The notes under the pieces are model-generated. The model searched no databases and was not told the DNA's origin. It saw nothing but the letters and a program-made list of their open reading frames with translations. 38,220 bases of DNA from Mycobacterium gordonae (GTDB lineage Bacteria > Actinomycetota > Actinomycetes > Mycobacteriales > Mycobacteriaceae), in NCBI RefSeq assembly GCF_002101675.1, contig NZ_LQOY01000023.1:1-38220 (forward strand). The letters are read 5' to 3'. Numbering within the stretch: position 1 is the first letter of the stretch; the number at the start of each line of letters is the position of its first letter. Below are positions 25,853-38,162 of the stretch, in pieces. The position numbers and the translations under genes were made by a program.

Positions 25853-27355
25853 TTGACCGATGACCCCGGTTCCGGATTCGCCACGGTATGGAACGCGGTA
25901 GTCTCCGAGCTCAACGGTGAGGCCGGCAATGGTTCCGCCCTCACCTCTCCGTTGACCGCCCAGCAAAGGGCCTGGCTCAAGCTCGTACAACCGCTGACCA
26001 TCGTCGAGGGATTTGCTCTGCTCTCAGTGCCGAGCGTCTTCGTCCAGAACGAAATCGAACGCCACCTGCGCACCCCGATCACCGACGCGCTGAGCCGTCG
26101 CCTGGGACAACAGATCCAACTCGGCGTCCGCATCGCTCCCCCGCCCGCCGAGGACGACGGCGCCTTCTCCCCTTCCGAGGCCCCGGCCCCGATCGAGAAT
26201 CCCGAGCCGATCGAGGCACGCGTTCCCGACGACGAGCACGGCGACACCGTGGTGGGCCCGGGGCAGAGCTGGCCGAGTTATTTCGCCGAGCGCCCGAGCG
26301 CCGCCGACACCTCCGCGGCATCGGGCACCAGCCTCAACCGGCGCTACACCTTCGACACCTTTGTCATCGGATCCTCCAACCGCTTCGCCCATGCCGCCAC
26401 CCTGGCGATCGCCGAAGCACCCGCCCGCGCTTACAACCCGCTGTTTATCTGGGGCGAGTCCGGCCTGGGCAAGACGCACCTGCTGCACGCCGCCGGCAAT
26501 TACGCGCAGCGGCTCTTCCCCGGCATGCGTGTCAAGTACGTCTCCACCGAGGAATTCACCAACGACTTCATCAACTCGCTGCGCGACGACCGCAAGGTGT
26601 CGTTCAAGCGCAGCTACCGCGACGTCGACGTGCTGCTGGTCGATGACATCCAGTTCATCGAAGGCAAGGACGGTATTCAGGAAGAGTTCTTCCATACCTT
26701 CAACACGCTGCACAACGCCAACAAGCAGATCGTCATCTCCTCCGACCGGCCACCCAAACAACTCGCCACCCTCGAAGACCGGCTGCGCACGCGGTTCGAG
26801 TGGGGACTGATCACCGACGTCCAACCGCCCGATCTCGAAACCCGCATCGCGATCCTGCGCAAAAAAGCACAAGTCGAACGACTGGCGGTGCCCGACGATG
26901 TGCTCGAACTGATCGCCAGCAGCATCGAACGCAATATCCGCGAACTCGAGGGCGCACTGATCCGGGTCACCGCGTTCGCGTCGCTGAACAAGACCGCGAT
27001 CGACAAGTCACTGGCCGAAATCGTGTTGCGCGATCTGATTGCCGACGCCAGCGGCATGCAGATCAGCGCGGCCACCATCATGGCGGCCACCGCCGAGTAC
27101 TTCGACACCACCGTCGAGGAACTGCGCGGCCCCGGCAAGGCCCGCCCGCTCGCGCAATCCCGCCAGATAGCGATGTATCTCTGTCGCGAGCTCACCGACC
27201 TCTCGCTGCCCAAGATCGGTCAGGCCTTCGGCCGCGATCACACCACGGTGATGTACGCCGAACGCAAAATCCGCAACGAGATGGCCGAGCGCCGCGAGAT
27301 CTTCGACAACGTCAAAGAACTCACCACCCGCATCCGGCAGCGCTCCAAGCGCTGA
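25853..27355 (+). CDS. dnaA: Chromosomal replication initiator protein DnaA
   Basis: DnaA binds DnaA boxes at oriC, melts the duplex and starts replication. The 500-residue product has domain I (about 1-90), a variable acidic linker (about 100-165), the AAA+ domain III with Walker [10 protein letters not shown] (about 201-209), Walker B LLVDDIQF (about 261-268) and the [10 protein letters not shown] sensor II region, and domain IV with the box-binding signature [15 protein letters not shown] [14 protein letters not shown] (about 462). It starts with TTG, as in M. tuberculosis, where the same opening MTDDPGSGF begins the genome; a GGGAG ribosome-binding site is eight bases upstream. Confidence 0.98.
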   Translation: MTDDPGSGFATVWNAVVSELNGEAGNGSALTSPLTAQQRAWLKLVQPLTIVEGFALLSVPSVFVQNEIERHLRTPITDALSRRLGQQIQLGVRIAPPPAEDDGAFSPSEAPAPIENPEPIEARVPDDEHGDTVVGPGQSWPSYFAERPSAADTSAASGTSLNRRYTFDTFVIGSSNRFAHAATLAIAEAPARAYNPLFIWGESGLGKTHLLHAAGNYAQRLFPGMRVKYVSTEEFTNDFINSLRDDRKVSFKRSYRDVDVLLVDDIQFIEGKDGIQEEFFHTFNTLHNANKQIVISSDRPPKQLATLEDRLRTRFEWGLITDVQPPDLETRIAILRKKAQVERLAVPDDVLELIASSIERNIRELEGALIRVTAFASLNKTAIDKSLAEIVLRDLIADASGMQISAATIMAATAEYFDTTVEELRGPGKARPLAQSRQIAMYLCRELTDLSLPKIGQAFGRDHTTVMYAERKIRNEMAERREIFDNVKELTTRIRQRSKR

Positions 27356-27884
27356 AAATCCCGTCTCGTCCGGGATTTGTGGAAAAAACTTCTCTCCCTC
27401 AAGTCACATGAGCACCACCGCTGCGCTGTGGGTACTTCTGTGTACAACCTCCGCAAACTGGAGTGCAGCACCCGTCCCGCCGTGCACACCGGTGATTGGT
27501 CCCCAGTCACGCACCGCCGACCGCACAGCCTGCTGCACAGTCATCCACACCCGCCCGATGCCCGCACGCTGCGCCAAGAGCGGGCTGTCCCCAGATTGCA
27601 CAGCCCTTAATACTGATATTGAGATCTCTTCGTAGTTTCTTGTTTGAAGTAAGGCGCTGGGGACATTCGTCGTTGACGCCCGCCGAAGTGGCCCCCCAAC
27701 GCGGGTTGTCCCCGTCAACGGTTAGCTTTCAAGTTGGCCTCAGAAGCTCTACGGTTGTTGTTCGACTGCTGTTGCGGCCGTCGTGGCGAATTACTGAGCC
27801 AGCGGCGTTCGTCACGGAAGGTCCCCAACGCCGGCCGGGGGAGCTGGGCACGGATTTGGACGTCACGTTAGGTGAAGGGACGCA
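27356..27884. other. oriC: Chromosomal origin of replication (oriC), dnaA-dnaN spacer
   Basis: In mycobacteria functional oriC lies in the dnaA-dnaN gap. Here it is 529 bases and non-coding. Visible DnaA-box-like 9-mers are TGTGGAAAA (27378-27386, minus), TCATCCACA (27541-27549), TGGTCCCCA (27497-27505), CTGTCCCCA (27585-27593), ATGTCCCCA (minus, 27658-27666) and TTGTCCCCG (27706-27714). Most are degenerate versions of TTGTCCACA with the TGTCCCCA variant, as reported for mycobacterial origins. An AT-rich tract lies between them (27606-27645). The small ORFs across it look like chance frames. Confidence 0.9.
27606..27645. other. AT-rich tract in oriC, candidate unwinding element
   Basis: About 40 bases beginning CTTAATACTGATATTGAG and running into TTTCTTGTTTG are far richer in A+T than the rest of the window. 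The tract is flanked by DnaA-box-like sequences (27585 and 27658), the position expected of a DNA unwinding element. Melting has not been shown. Confidence 0.6.
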
Positions 27885-29081
27885 ATGGACGCGGCTACAA
27901 CACGGGCTGTCACCGACCTGAAGTTTCGGCTGGTGCGGGAGTCCTTCGCCGAAGCGGTGTCGTGGGTAGCCAAGAACCTGCCGTCCCGGCCAACCGTCCC
28001 GGTGCTCTCCGGTGTGTTGCTCAACGGCACCGACGACGGCCTGACCATCTCGGGATTCGACTACGAGGTGTCCTGCGAAGTGCAGGTCGCTGCTGAAATC
28101 GCCTCGCCGGGAAGCGTTTTGGTGTCCGGCAGGTTGTTGTCCGACATCACCCGGGCGTTGCCCAACAAGCCGGTGGACTTCTACGTCGACGGCAACCGCG
28201 TCGCACTGACCTGCGGCAGCGCCCGATTCTCGTTGCCGACGATGGCCGTCGAGGATTACCCGACCCTGCCCACCCTGCCCGAGGAAACCGGGACGTTGCC
28301 TGCGGAGTTGTTCGCCGAGGCGATCGGGCAGGTTGCGATCGCGGCCGGGCGTGATGACACGTTGCCCATGCTGACCGGGATTCGGGTCGAGATCTCCGGG
28401 GAGACGGTGGTTTTGGCGGCCACCGACCGGTTCCGGCTGGCGGTGCGCGAGCTGACCTGGTCGGCGCTGTCGCCGGACATCGAGGCGGCGGTGCTGGTGC
28501 CGGCCAAGACTCTTTCCGAGGCGGCCAAGGCCGGTGCCGACGGCACCGAGGTCCGGCTGTCGCTGGGCGCCGGCTCGGCGGTGGGCAAGGACGGCCTGCT
28601 GGGCATCACCGGCAACGGCAAGCGCAGCACCACCCGGCTGCTCGACGCGGAATTCCCGAAATTCCGCCAGTTGCTGCCGGCCGAGCACACCGCGGTGGCA
28701 ACCATCAACGTGGCCGAACTGACCGAGGCGATCAAGCTGGTCGCACTGGTGGCCGATCGCGGCGCCCAGATCCGGATGGAATTCGCCGACGGCATGCTTC
28801 GGCTGTCGGCCGGTGCCGACGATGTGGGCCGCGCCGAGGAAGATCTTGCGGTGGACTACGCGGGTGAACCGTTGACGATCGCGTTCAATCCGACCTACCT
28901 GACCGACGGCTTGGGCTCGCTGCACTCCGAGCGGGTGTCGTTCGGCTTCACCACGCCCGGTAAGCCCGCGTTGTTGCGGCCGGCATCGGCTGACGACCCG
29001 GTGCCGACCGGCAACGGTCCGTTCCCGGCGGTGCCGACGGACTACGTGTATCTGCTGATGCCGGTGCGGCTGCCGGGCTGA
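27885..29081 (+). CDS. dnaN: DNA polymerase III beta subunit (sliding clamp)
   Basis: The ring-shaped clamp holds DNA polymerase on the template. The 398-residue protein has three repeated clamp domains of about 125 residues each; recognisable blocks are [12 protein letters not shown] near residue 37, [16 protein letters not shown] and [12 protein letters not shown] in the second domain, and the C-terminal [12 protein letters not shown], which in other DnaN proteins helps form the partner-binding cleft. ATG start with GAAGGGA four bases upstream. It follows oriC and is 11 bases before recF, so dnaN-recF-dciA are likely one transcript. M. tuberculosis DnaN has 402 residues. Confidence 0.98.
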   Translation: MDAATTRAVTDLKFRLVRESFAEAVSWVAKNLPSRPTVPVLSGVLLNGTDDGLTISGFDYEVSCEVQVAAEIASPGSVLVSGRLLSDITRALPNKPVDFYVDGNRVALTCGSARFSLPTMAVEDYPTLPTLPEETGTLPAELFAEAIGQVAIAAGRDDTLPMLTGIRVEISGETVVLAATDRFRLAVRELTWSALSPDIEAAVLVPAKTLSEAAKAGADGTEVRLSLGAGSAVGKDGLLGITGNGKRSTTRLLDAEFPKFRQLLPAEHTAVATINVAELTEAIKLVALVADRGAQIRMEFADGMLRLSAGADDVGRAEEDLAVDYAGEPLTIAFNPTYLTDGLGSLHSERVSFGFTTPGKPALLRPASADDPVPTGNGPFPAVPTDYVYLLMPVRLPG

Positions 29082-29092
29082 TCGGTCGGGGC

Positions 29093-30244
29093 GTGTACGT
29101 CCGGCGTTTGGCGTTGCGGGATTTCCGGTCGTGGGCCCAGGTGGACCTCGACTTGGAGCCCGGGCGCACCGTGTTCGTCGGGCGCAACGGCTTCGGGAAG
29201 ACCAATCTGCTTGAGGCGCTGTGGTATTCGACCACCCTGGGGTCGCACCGGGTGGGTACCGACGCACCGTTGATCCGCGCCGGCGCCGACCGCGCCGTGA
29301 TCTCCACCATCGTCGTCAACGAGGGCCGCGAATGCGCCGTCGATCTTGAGATCGCGGCGGGCCGGGCGAACAAGGCGCGGCTGAACAGGTCGCCGGTACG
29401 CAGTACGCGTGAGGTCGTCGGCGTGCTGCGGGCGGTGTTGTTCGCTCCGGAGGACCTGGCCTTGGTGCGCGGTGATCCCGCCGAAAGACGACGCTACCTC
29501 GACGACTTGGCGACGGTGCGGCGACCGACCATTGCCGGGGTGCGCGCTGATTACGACAAGGTGCTGCGGCAGCGCACCGCCTTGCTGAAGTCGTTGTCCG
29601 GCGCGCGGTTCCGCGGTGACCAGGGCGCGCTGGACACCCTGGACGTGTGGGACAGCAGGCTGGCCGAGCACGGGGCGGCGTTGATGGCCGCGCGCATCGG
29701 CCTGGTGAATCAATTGGCACCGGAGGTGGAAAAGGCGTATCAGCTGCTGGCACCCGAATCGCGTGCCGCCGCAATCGGTTACCGAGCCAGTTCGGAGGCA
29801 GTGGTGGCGCCGGTGGGCGACGATCAGCAAGCACTGCAAGCCGCTCTGTTGGAAGCGCTGGTTGCGAGGCGGAGCGCGGAACTGGAACGGGGTGTGTGCC
29901 TGGTGGGTCCGCACCGCGACGATCTTGAACTGCGCCTGGGCGATCAACCCGCCAAAGGTTTTGCCAGCCATGGTGAATCGTGGTCATTCGCGGTGGCGCT
30001 GCGGCTGGCGGCCTACGAATTGCTGCGCACCGACGGCAGCGACCCGGTGCTGCTGCTCGACGACGTCTTCGCAGAGCTGGACACCAAACGCCGGCGGGCC
30101 CTGGCCACCGTCGCGGAATCCGCTGAGCAGGTGCTCGTCACCGCCGCGGTGCCCGAGGACATTCCCGACGGCTGGGAAGCCAGTCGGGTGCGCGTCGAAC
30201 TTGTCGACACCGACCTCGGCGCGGTGTCGGAGGTGCGGCAGTGA
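29093..30244 (+). CDS. recF: DNA replication and repair protein RecF
   Basis: RecF is an SMC-like ATPase that with RecO/RecR loads RecA at gaps. The 383-residue product has Walker [10 protein letters not shown] (about residues 30-38), the lid region [21 protein letters not shown] (about 117-137) and Walker [13 protein letters not shown] (about 317-328), with the signature [15 protein letters not shown] just before. In most RecF proteins Walker A reads G-P-N-G; the Arg in place of Pro is unusual but keeps the GxxxxGK pattern. GTG start. Its end overlaps the next gene by GTGA. Confidence 0.96.
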   Translation: MYVRRLALRDFRSWAQVDLDLEPGRTVFVGRNGFGKTNLLEALWYSTTLGSHRVGTDAPLIRAGADRAVISTIVVNEGRECAVDLEIAAGRANKARLNRSPVRSTREVVGVLRAVLFAPEDLALVRGDPAERRRYLDDLATVRRPTIAGVRADYDKVLRQRTALLKSLSGARFRGDQGALDTLDVWDSRLAEHGAALMAARIGLVNQLAPEVEKAYQLLAPESRAAAIGYRASSEAVVAPVGDDQQALQAALLEALVARRSAELERGVCLVGPHRDDLELRLGDQPAKGFASHGESWSFAVALRLAAYELLRTDGSDPVLLLDDVFAELDTKRRRALATVAESAEQVLVTAAVPEDIPDGWEASRVRVELVDTDLGAVSEVRQ

Positions 30245-30780
30245 GCGAGGAAAACCAGGATGAGGTGAACCAGCGCGGCCTCGATCTGGTGCGGCGAACC
30301 CTGGAAGAGGCACGCGCGGCCGCCCGCGAGCGCGGACAGGACGCCGGACGTGGCCGCGCCGCGCCGCTACCGCGCCGCCGCGGGACCGGTGGGCGGCGCA
30401 GCTGGTCGGGGCCGGGACCGGACGTGCGAGATCCGCAGCCGTTGGGCCGGCTCACCCGCGACCTGGCCAAGCAGCAGGGTTGGACCGCCCAGGTAGCTGA
30501 AGGCACCGTGTTCGGTCAGTGGACGTCGGTGGTCGGGGCGCAGATCGCCGAACACGCGACGCCGGCCGGGCTGCACGACGGGGTGCTCAGTGTGACGGCC
30601 GAATCGACCGCGTGGGCCACACAGCTGCGCCTCATGCAGGCGCAGTTGCTCGCCAAGATCGCGGCTGCCGTCGGCAACGGTGTCGTGACGTCGCTGAAGA
30701 TCACCGGCCCGGCGGCGCCGTCGTGGCGGAAAGGTCCGCGTCACATCGCCGGCCGAGGCCCCCGCGACACCTATGGCTAG
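30241..30780 (+). CDS. dciA: DciA-like helicase-loading factor (DUF721)
   Basis: DciA proteins interact with the replicative helicase DnaB and help load it at the origin in bacteria that lack DnaC. The 179-residue product has a basic, Arg/Gly-rich N-terminus (about 1-60) and a conserved C-terminal KH-like fold (about 75-150) with [43 protein letters not shown] and a [20 protein letters not shown] tail as in Rv0004 (187 residues). The GTG overlaps the recF stop and a GGAGGTG ribosome-binding site lies five bases upstream inside recF. Next comes a 244-base gap before gyrB. Confidence 0.9.
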   Translation: MSEENQDEVNQRGLDLVRRTLEEARAAARERGQDAGRGRAAPLPRRRGTGGRRSWSGPGPDVRDPQPLGRLTRDLAKQQGWTAQVAEGTVFGQWTSVVGAQIAEHATPAGLHDGVLSVTAESTAWATQLRLMQAQLLAKIAAAVGNGVVTSLKITGPAAPSWRKGPRHIAGRGPRDTYG

Positions 30781-30953
30781 GGTCGTTCCACTCGGTGAAC
30801 GGGGGGCCAACCGCAGCCGTCTCAGAGCCGCCAGAAATTGACAAACCCTTATCTGGAACGTCGGGACGCGGCGACAGTGAAGAAATTGAGCGCACGGCGC
30901 AATCAGCAGGGTGGAAACGCGCCCACAAAATCGGTCCTGTCGGTCCTTCGCGG

Positions 30954-30959
30954 TAGAGT
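30954..30959 (+). promoter_or_regulatory. Candidate -10 of the gyrB-gyrA promoter
   Basis: TAGAGT fits TANNNT and stands 66 bases before the gyrB GTG, within the 244-base dciA-gyrB gap (30781-31024). The -35 at 17-base spacing (TCGGTC, 30931-30936) is weak. A TTGACA at 30838-30843 has no matching -10. AAGGAGAG (31007-31014) is the gyrB ribosome-binding site. Gyrase genes in mycobacteria are controlled by DNA supercoiling, but the sequence alone cannot show that. Confidence 0.35.
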
Positions 30960-30988
30960 AGTCGGATGCGACCGCTGCGGTGAGGTGA

Positions 30989-33058
<2,070 letters not shown>

Positions 33059-33094
33059 CGCCAGTCCGCGTTTCAACCAGCAGACGAGGAATTC

Positions 33095-36000
33095 ATGACT
33101 GACACAACGCTGCCTCCCGGCGACGGGCCGGTAGACCGGATCGAACCGGTCGACATTCAGCAGGAGATGCAGCGCAGCTACATCGACTACGCGATGAGCG
33201 TCATCGTGGGCCGCGCCCTGCCAGAAGTCCGCGACGGCCTCAAGCCGGTCCACCGCCGGGTGCTGTATGCCATGTACGACAGCGGTTTCCGGCCGGATCG
33301 CAGCCACGCCAAGTCGGCGCGCTCGGTGGCCGAGACCATGGGTAACTACCACCCGCACGGTGACGCGTCGATCTACGACACCCTGGTGCGCATGGCGCAG
33401 CCGTGGTCGCTGCGCTACCCGCTGGTCGACGGGCAGGGGAACTTCGGCTCGCCGGGGAATGACCCGCCGGCCGCGATGCGGTATTGTCTCACCGCAGATG
33501 CATTGGTGCGCTTACCATTTGGACAGTCGATGCGAATCGGCGATGTCGTTCCGGGGGCTCGGCCAAATTCGGACCACGCCGTCGAGTTGAAGGTCCTCGA
33601 TAGGCACGGTGACCCGGTTTTGGCTGATCGCTTGTTCCATTCGGGTGATCACCAGACTTTCAGGGTGCAAACTGCCGAGGGCTATGAGGTCACAGGCACT
33701 TCGAATCACCCCTTGCTTTGCCTGGTGAACCTCGCCGGCGTGCCGACACTGCTGTGGAAGTTGATCGAGGAGATTCGGCCAGACGACTACGTCGTCTTAC
33801 AGCGCACGCCGCCTGTTGAATTCGGTCCGGCGAATTGGCGCGACGCCATGGAGGCACTCTTACTCGGGGCCTTCATCAGCGAAGGGTTCATGTCCGAGTC
33901 TCGAGCTGGTTTTAACAACGTCGACCGCGACTACTTCAACGCGGTGGTAGCGGCCTACGACGCGGTTGTCGGAGGCAAGCGGTACGTAGCTCAACGGACT
34001 ATCGCGTCGGGTTCTGTGCTGAACGAGTTGGATATTCACGATGTTTCAGCTTTGAAGGGCACTCGGCTCGGTGTGCTCTGCGGGCAACGCTCCGCAGACA
34101 AATCGGTGCCCGAGTGGCTTTGGCAATCCCCCGCCACGGTGAAGCGGGTATTCCTGCAGGCGTTGTTCGAGGGTGATGGCTCGTGTTCGGCGTTACCCCG
34201 CAACACAATTCAGGTTTCTTATTCGACACGTAGTAGACAGCTTGCCATCGATGTGCAACAGATGCTGCTCGAGTTCGGAGTCATATCGCGCCGGTACCGC
34301 CATGCCGTCGGTGAGTATAAGGTCGTCATAACCAACCGTGCTCAGGCCGAGCTTTTCGCCACTCAAATCGGTTTCGGCGGCGCCAAGCAAAGTAAGCTGA
34401 CCAGGATCCTGGGTTCACTGCCGCTCTGCACCGGCATGGACACCGACCACGTTCCCGGCCTGGCCGCTTTCATCCGCAGCCATTGCGATAGCCAATGGGT
34501 AGATAAGGAGTGGCTGCGTAAGCACAACATCGATCGGCTGTCCCGGTGGCGTCGCGACGGTGCGGAAATACTCTCGCGCATCGGAAACCCCGATGTCCGT
34601 GCCATCGCAACCGACCTCACCGACGGGCGCTTCTACTACGCAAAAGTAGCCTCGGTCACAGAGGCGGGCGTGCAGCCGGTGTACAGCCTGCGCGTTGACT
34701 CCGAGGATCACGCCTTCCTGACCAACGGATTCGTCAGCCACAACACCGAGGCGCGGCTCACCCCGTTGGCCATGGAGATGCTGCGCGAAATCGACGAGGA
34801 AACAGTCGATTTCATCCCTAACTACGACGGCCGGGTGCAGGAGCCGACCGTCCTGCCCAGCCGGTTCCCCAACCTGCTGGCCAACGGTTCGGGCGGCATC
34901 GCCGTCGGTATGGCCACCAATATCCCGCCGCACAACCTGCGCGAGCTCGCCGAAGCGGTGTTCTGGTGCCTGGAGAACTACGACGCCGACGAAGAGGCGA
35001 CGCTGGCCGCGGTCATGGAGCGGGTCAAAGGCCCCGACTTCCCCACCTCCGGCCTGATCGTCGGATCACAAGGGATCTCCGATGCCTACAAGACCGGCCG
35101 CGGTTCCATCCGGATGCGCGGAGTCGTTGAGGTAGAAGAAGATTCACGCGGCCGCACCTCGTTGGTGATCACCGAGCTGCCCTATCAGGTCAACCACGAC
35201 AACTTCATCACCTCGATCGCCGAACAGGTCCGCGACGGCCGGCTCGCCGGCATCTCCAACATCGAAGACCAGTCCAGCGACCGCGTCGGGCTGCGGATCG
35301 TCGTGGAGATCAAGCGCGACGCCGTGGCCAAGGTGGTGCTGAACAACCTCTACAAGCACACCCAGCTGCAGACCAGCTTCGGGGCGAACATGCTGTCCAT
35401 CGTCGACGGGGTGCCGCGCACCCTGCGACTGGACCAGATGATTCGCTACTACGTCGAGCACCAACTCGACGTCATCGTCCGGCGCACCACCTACCGGTTG
35501 CGAAAAGCCAACGAGCGGGCCCACATTCTGCGCGGTCTGGTCAAGGCGCTCGACGCACTGGACGAAGTGATCGCGTTGATCCGCGCGTCGCAAACCGTCG
35601 ACATCGCCCGCCAGGGCCTGATCGAGTTGCTCGACATCGACGAGATCCAGGCCCAGGCGATCCTGGACATGCAGTTGCGGCGCCTGGCCGCTCTGGAGCG
35701 TCAACGCATCGTCGACGACCTGGCCAAGATCGAAGCCGAAATTGCCGACCTGGAGGACATTCTCGCCAAGCCCGAACGTCAGCGCGGCATCGTGCGCGAC
35801 GAACTCGGCGAGATCGTGGAGAAGCACGGTGACGACCGTCGCACCCGCATCATCGCGGCCGACGGGGATGTCAGCGACGAAGACCTGATCGCCCGTGAGG
35901 ACGTCGTCGTCACCATCACCGAAACCGGGTATGCCAAGCGCACCAAGACCGATCTGTACCGCAGCCAGAAGCGGGGCGGCAAGGGCGTGCAGGGCGCCGG

Positions 36001-36862
36001 GCTCAAGCAGGACGACATCGTGCGGCACTTCTTCGTGTGCTCCACCCACGACTGGATCCTGTTCTTCACCACCCAGGGCCGGGTCTACCGGGCCAAGGCC
36101 TACGAGCTGCCGGAGGCCTCCCGCACGGCGCGCGGCCAGCACGTCGCGAACCTGCTGGCCTTCCAGCCCGAGGAACGCATCGCCCAGGTCATCCAGATCA
36201 AGAGCTACGAGGATGCGCCGTACCTGGTGCTGGCCACGCAGAACGGATTGGTGAAGAAGTCCAAACTCACCGACTTCGACTCCAACCGTTCCGGGGGGAT
36301 CGTGGCCGTCAACCTGCGCGACGGCGACGAGCTGGTCGGTGCGGTGTTGTGTTCGGCCGAGGAGGACCTGTTGCTGGTCTCGGCCAACGGCCAGTCCATC
36401 CGGTTCTCGGCGACCGACGAGGCGCTGCGCCCGATGGGTCGCGCCACCTCCGGCGTGCAGGGCATGCGGTTCAACGCCGACGACCGGCTGCTGTCGCTGA
36501 ATGTGGTGCGCGAGGGCACGTACTTGCTGGTCGCCACCGCCGGTGGTTACGCCAAGCGCACCGGCATCGAGGAGTACCCGGTGCAGGGCCGCGGCGGCAA
36601 GGGAGTGCTGACCATCATGTACGACCGGAGGCGCGGCAGGCTGGTCGGAGCACTGATCGTCGACGACGAGAGTGAGCTGTATGCGATCACCTCTGGCGGC
36701 GGGGTCATCCGCACCACCGCCAAACAGGTCCGCAAAGCCGGCCGGCAGACCAAGGGCGTCCGGTTGATGAATCTGGGTGAGGGTGCCACGTTGTTGGCCA
36801 TCGCGCGTAATGCGGAAGAGATTGCCGACGCCGAGGTTGAGGGTGAAGAGTCCGGTAGCTGA
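33095..36862 (+). CDS. gyrA: DNA gyrase subunit A with an in-frame intein
   Basis: GyrA makes and reseals the double-strand break in supercoiling. The reading frame has 1255 codons; removing the 420-codon intein (codons 131-550) leaves 835 residues, near the 838 of M. tuberculosis. The N-terminal breakage domain includes GDASIYDTL (Ala91, Asp95, i.e. quinolone-sensitive residues; Thr96 at the Ser/Thr95 site) and the catalytic Tyr130 in PAAMRY, after which the intein is inserted. After the intein come [13 protein letters not shown], the coiled-coil arm (about 900-960 of the precursor) and the C-terminal beta-pinwheel with the GyrA box [15 protein letters not shown] ribosome-binding site four bases before the ATG. 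Confidence 0.98.
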   Translation: MTDTTLPPGDGPVDRIEPVDIQQEMQRSYIDYAMSVIVGRALPEVRDGLKPVHRRVLYAMYDSGFRPDRSHAKSARSVAETMGNYHPHGDASIYDTLVRMAQPWSLRYPLVDGQGNFGSPGNDPPAAMRYCLTADALVRLPFGQSMRIGDVVPGARPNSDHAVELKVLDRHGDPVLADRLFHSGDHQTFRVQTAEGYEVTGTSNHPLLCLVNLAGVPTLLWKLIEEIRPDDYVVLQRTPPVEFGPANWRDAMEALLLGAFISEGFMSESRAGFNNVDRDYFNAVVAAYDAVVGGKRYVAQRTIASGSVLNELDIHDVSALKGTRLGVLCGQRSADKSVPEWLWQSPATVKRVFLQALFEGDGSCSALPRNTIQVSYSTRSRQLAIDVQQMLLEFGVISRRYRHAVGEYKVVITNRAQAELFATQIGFGGAKQSKLTRILGSLPLCTGMDTDHVPGLAAFIRSHCDSQWVDKEWLRKHNIDRLSRWRRDGAEILSRIGNPDVRAIATDLTDGRFYYAKVASVTEAGVQPVYSLRVDSEDHAFLTNGFVSHNTEARLTPLAMEMLREIDEETVDFIPNYDGRVQEPTVLPSRFPNLLANGSGGIAVGMATNIPPHNLRELAEAVFWCLENYDADEEATLAAVMERVKGPDFPTSGLIVGSQGISDAYKTGRGSIRMRGVVEVEEDSRGRTSLVITELPYQVNHDNFITSIAEQVRDGRLAGISNIEDQSSDRVGLRIVVEIKRDAVAKVVLNNLYKHTQLQTSFGANMLSIVDGVPRTLRLDQMIRYYVEHQLDVIVRRTTYRLRKANERAHILRGLVKALDALDEVIALIRASQTVDIARQGLIELLDIDEIQAQAILDMQLRRLAALERQRIVDDLAKIEAEIADLEDILAKPERQRGIVRDELGEIVEKHGDDRRTRIIAADGDVSDEDLIAREDVVVTITETGYAKRTKTDLYRSQKRGGKGVQGAGLKQDDIVRHFFVCSTHDWILFFTTQGRVYRAKAYELPEASRTARGQHVANLLAFQPEERIAQVIQIKSYEDAPYLVLATQNGLVKKSKLTDFDSNRSGGIVAVNLRDGDELVGAVLCSAEEDLLLVSANGQSIRFSATDEALRPMGRATSGVQGMRFNADDRLLSLNVVREGTYLLVATAGGYAKRTGIEEYPVQGRGGKGVLTIMYDRRRGRLVGALIVDDESELYAITSGGGVIRTTAKQVRKAGRQTKGVRLMNLGEGATLLAIARNAEEIADAEVEGEESGS
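33485..34744 (+). other. Full-length GyrA intein with LAGLIDADG homing endonuclease
   Basis: The 420-residue element begins with Cys1 directly after Tyr130 of GyrA and ends His419-Asn420 before Thr. Splicing motifs are complete: block B T72-x-x-H75 in GTSNH, and block F/G ending [24 protein letters not shown] residues. Between them lies a two-motif LAGLIDADG region: LLGAFISEG (residues 126-134) and LQALFEGDG (224-232), with acidic residues Glu133 and Asp231 kept, so the nuclease may still be active. GC content and codon use differ from the flanking gyrA (more TTT, TTA, TCA-like AT-ending codons). Length equals that of the M. leprae and M. kansasii intein, whereas M. xenopi has only a 198-residue form. 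Confidence 0.96.
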
Positions 36863-36934
36863 CCGGGCGGGGGGCAGACTCGCGGCGAACCCGGCATAGA
36901 CTCAGCTACCTGAGCAGACATGTAAGGAGTCGGG

Positions 36935-37786
36935 GTGAGTTCACCGAACGAGCCGGGCGGCCCCAGTCAGGGTGACAACCCGAACGGGGACGGGGCTGTC
37001 GAACGTGCCGGTGCGCACCGGGCGGCGACGGGACCGGGCCGCTTACCGGAGGCCGCAGACTCGCCGCCATGGCAGCGGGGAGCTACCCGCGCGGGGTCGC
37101 AGGGCGGGTCGCGCCCGGCGGCCGACCCGCCCACCGACGTGCGGGCACCCACCGGTTCCGAAGCCCGCCTGAACCGTTTCATTTCCGGGACGTCCGCACC
37201 GACGCCCGGCCCACAGGCGGAGGTCCCAGCCGTGCGCAGTGAAAGTTCCCCCGCCGAGGCGTATGCCAGTGAGCTACCGGACCTGTCGGGACCGATTCCG
37301 CGGGCGACACCGCGGAAGCCGGAACGCCCCGCCGACACGCCGCCGTCGTCATCGACAAGCCGCCCGGCCGCCGGTGAGGCCCGGGAATCGCGCGGCGTTG
37401 CCGTGGGCTCCCGCCGCGGTCGCGGACCGGTGCGGGCCAGCATGCAGATTCGGCGCATCGACCCGTGGAGCACCCTGAAGGTCTCCCTGCTGCTTTCGGT
37501 GGCGCTGTTCTTCGTGTGGATGATCGCGGTGGCGTTCCTCTACCTGGTGCTCGGCGGCATGGGCGTGTGGTCGAAGTTGAACAGCAACGTCGGGGACTTG
37601 CTGAACAACACCAGCGGCAGCAGCGGTGAACTCGTCTCGAGCGGAACGATCTTCGGCGGGGCCGTGCTGATCGGTTTGGTCAACATCGTCTTGATGACCG
37701 CGATGGCCACCATCGCCGCGTTCGTCTACAACCTGACGACCGATCTGATCGGTGGGATCGAAGTGACGCTGGCAGACCGGGACTAG
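36935..37786 (+). CDS. Membrane protein with DUF3566-type domain (Rv0007 type)
   Basis: The 283-residue product has a disordered Pro/Ser/Gly-rich N-terminus (about 1-165), then a conserved domain beginning [15 protein letters not shown] that carries two membrane helices (about 182-210, [21 protein letters not shown], and about 243-268, [22 protein letters not shown]) and a short C-terminal end VTLADRD. This is the DUF3566 layout, matching Rv0007 (304 residues). Its task is not known; position after gyrA is conserved in mycobacteria. GTG start with AAGGAG seven bases upstream. It lies 72 bases after gyrA and could be part of the gyrase transcript. A hairpin and the tRNA-Ile follow. Confidence 0.85.
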   Translation: MSSPNEPGGPSQGDNPNGDGAVERAGAHRAATGPGRLPEAADSPPWQRGATRAGSQGGSRPAADPPTDVRAPTGSEARLNRFISGTSAPTPGPQAEVPAVRSESSPAEAYASELPDLSGPIPRATPRKPERPADTPPSSSTSRPAAGEARESRGVAVGSRRGRGPVRASMQIRRIDPWSTLKVSLLLSVALFFVWMIAVAFLYLVLGGMGVWSKLNSNVGDLLNNTSGSSGELVSSGTIFGGAVLIGLVNIVLMTAMATIAAFVYNLTTDLIGGIEVTLADRD

Positions 37787-37836
37787 TGCATGCGTTTTGG
37801 GAGTCAGGCGGCCGGTGCGGTAATCTCGTCGCTCGG

Positions 37837-37853
37837 CCGTACTGGCAGTACGG
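37837..37853. other. Hairpin at the tRNA-Ile 5' end
   Basis: CCGTACT-GGC-AGTACGG is a perfect 7-bp inverted repeat whose right arm overlaps the first two bases of the tRNA-Ile gene. It may act in processing of the tRNA precursor or ending the upstream message. Confidence 0.4.
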
Positions 37854-37925
37854 GCCTATAGCTCAGGCGGTTAGAGCGCTTCGCTGATAACGAAGAGGTC
37901 GGAGGTTCGAGTCCTCCTAGGCCCA
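37852..37925 (+). tRNA. ileT: tRNA-Ile(GAU)
   Basis: A complete 74-base tRNA: acceptor GGGCCTA pairs with TAGGCCC, the D arm contains AGCTCAGGCGGTTAGAGC, the anticodon loop CTGATAA has GAT (37886-37888), and the T arm is GGAGG-TTCGAGT-CCTCC. The discriminator is A and CCA is not encoded, so the pcnA product must add it. Gene order gyrA - Rv0007 type - ileT - alaT is that of mycobacteria. Confidence 0.97.
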
Positions 37926-37930
37926 CGACC

Positions 37931-38092
37931 ATGTGCCCGTCAAAACGTCGTGTGAAGTTCGCGTTGCCACTGGCAGCGGCCGCCGCTTTGGGTGCGGCGG
38001 CAGTGGTGCGTTCCCGGCGTGACGTCGAGGTCTGGCATGTGGCACCCGATGTAACCCCTGGCGACGTGCCTGACAAACCAGAGGGGCCTTAG
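37931..38092 (+). CDS. Small predicted membrane protein between ileT and alaT (DLW-39-like)
   Basis: A 53-residue frame starts with ATG six bases after the tRNA-Ile. It has basic residues (SKRRVK), a hydrophobic Ala-rich segment (about residues 10-26), then RSRRD and an acidic end containing EVWHVAPDVTPGD. Actinobacteria commonly carry a short protein between these two tRNAs, the DLW-39 family, with a single hydrophobic segment followed by a D-[LV]-W-x-x-A-x-D motif, and this reading frame fits that plan. No ribosome-binding site is seen. Its last codons overlap the first ten bases of the tRNA-Ala, an odd arrangement. Function unknown; the family assignment is from memory. Confidence 0.5.
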   Translation: MCPSKRRVKFALPLAAAAALGAAAVVRSRRDVEVWHVAPDVTPGDVPDKPEGP

Positions 38093-38139
38093 CTCAGTTG
38101 GTAGAGCACCGCCTTTGCAAGGCGGGTGTCAGGGGTTCG
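38083..38139 (+). pseudogene. alaT: tRNA-Ala(UGC), truncated in the T loop
   Basis: The gene begins normally: acceptor 5' strand GGGGCCT, D arm AGCTCAGTTGGTAGAGC, anticodon arm CGCCTTTGCAAGGCG with anticodon TGC (38116-38118), variable loop and T-arm start AGGGG-TTCG (38131-38139). From 38140 the sequence no longer agrees: the expected T-stem partner CCCCT and acceptor partner AGGCCCC (or near-variant) are missing and CGCATTATCTC follows. The encoded tRNA could not fold, so it is a pseudogene, an integration boundary or an assembly junction. Confidence 0.8.
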
Positions 38140-38162
38140 CGCATTATCTCTAGGAGAGGTAG

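Noticed and set aside
27404..27718. Small ORFs inside oriC
   Set aside because: No ribosome-binding sites, no family resemblance, and the interval carries DnaA boxes and an AT-rich tract.
30838..30843. TTGACA as the gyrB -35
   Set aside because: No TANNNT element follows at 16-19 bases, so it was not called as a promoter.
33485..34744. gyrA interruption as a pseudogene or insertion element
   Set aside because: The frame is open throughout, and the Cys1, block B His and terminal His-Asn residues define an intein.
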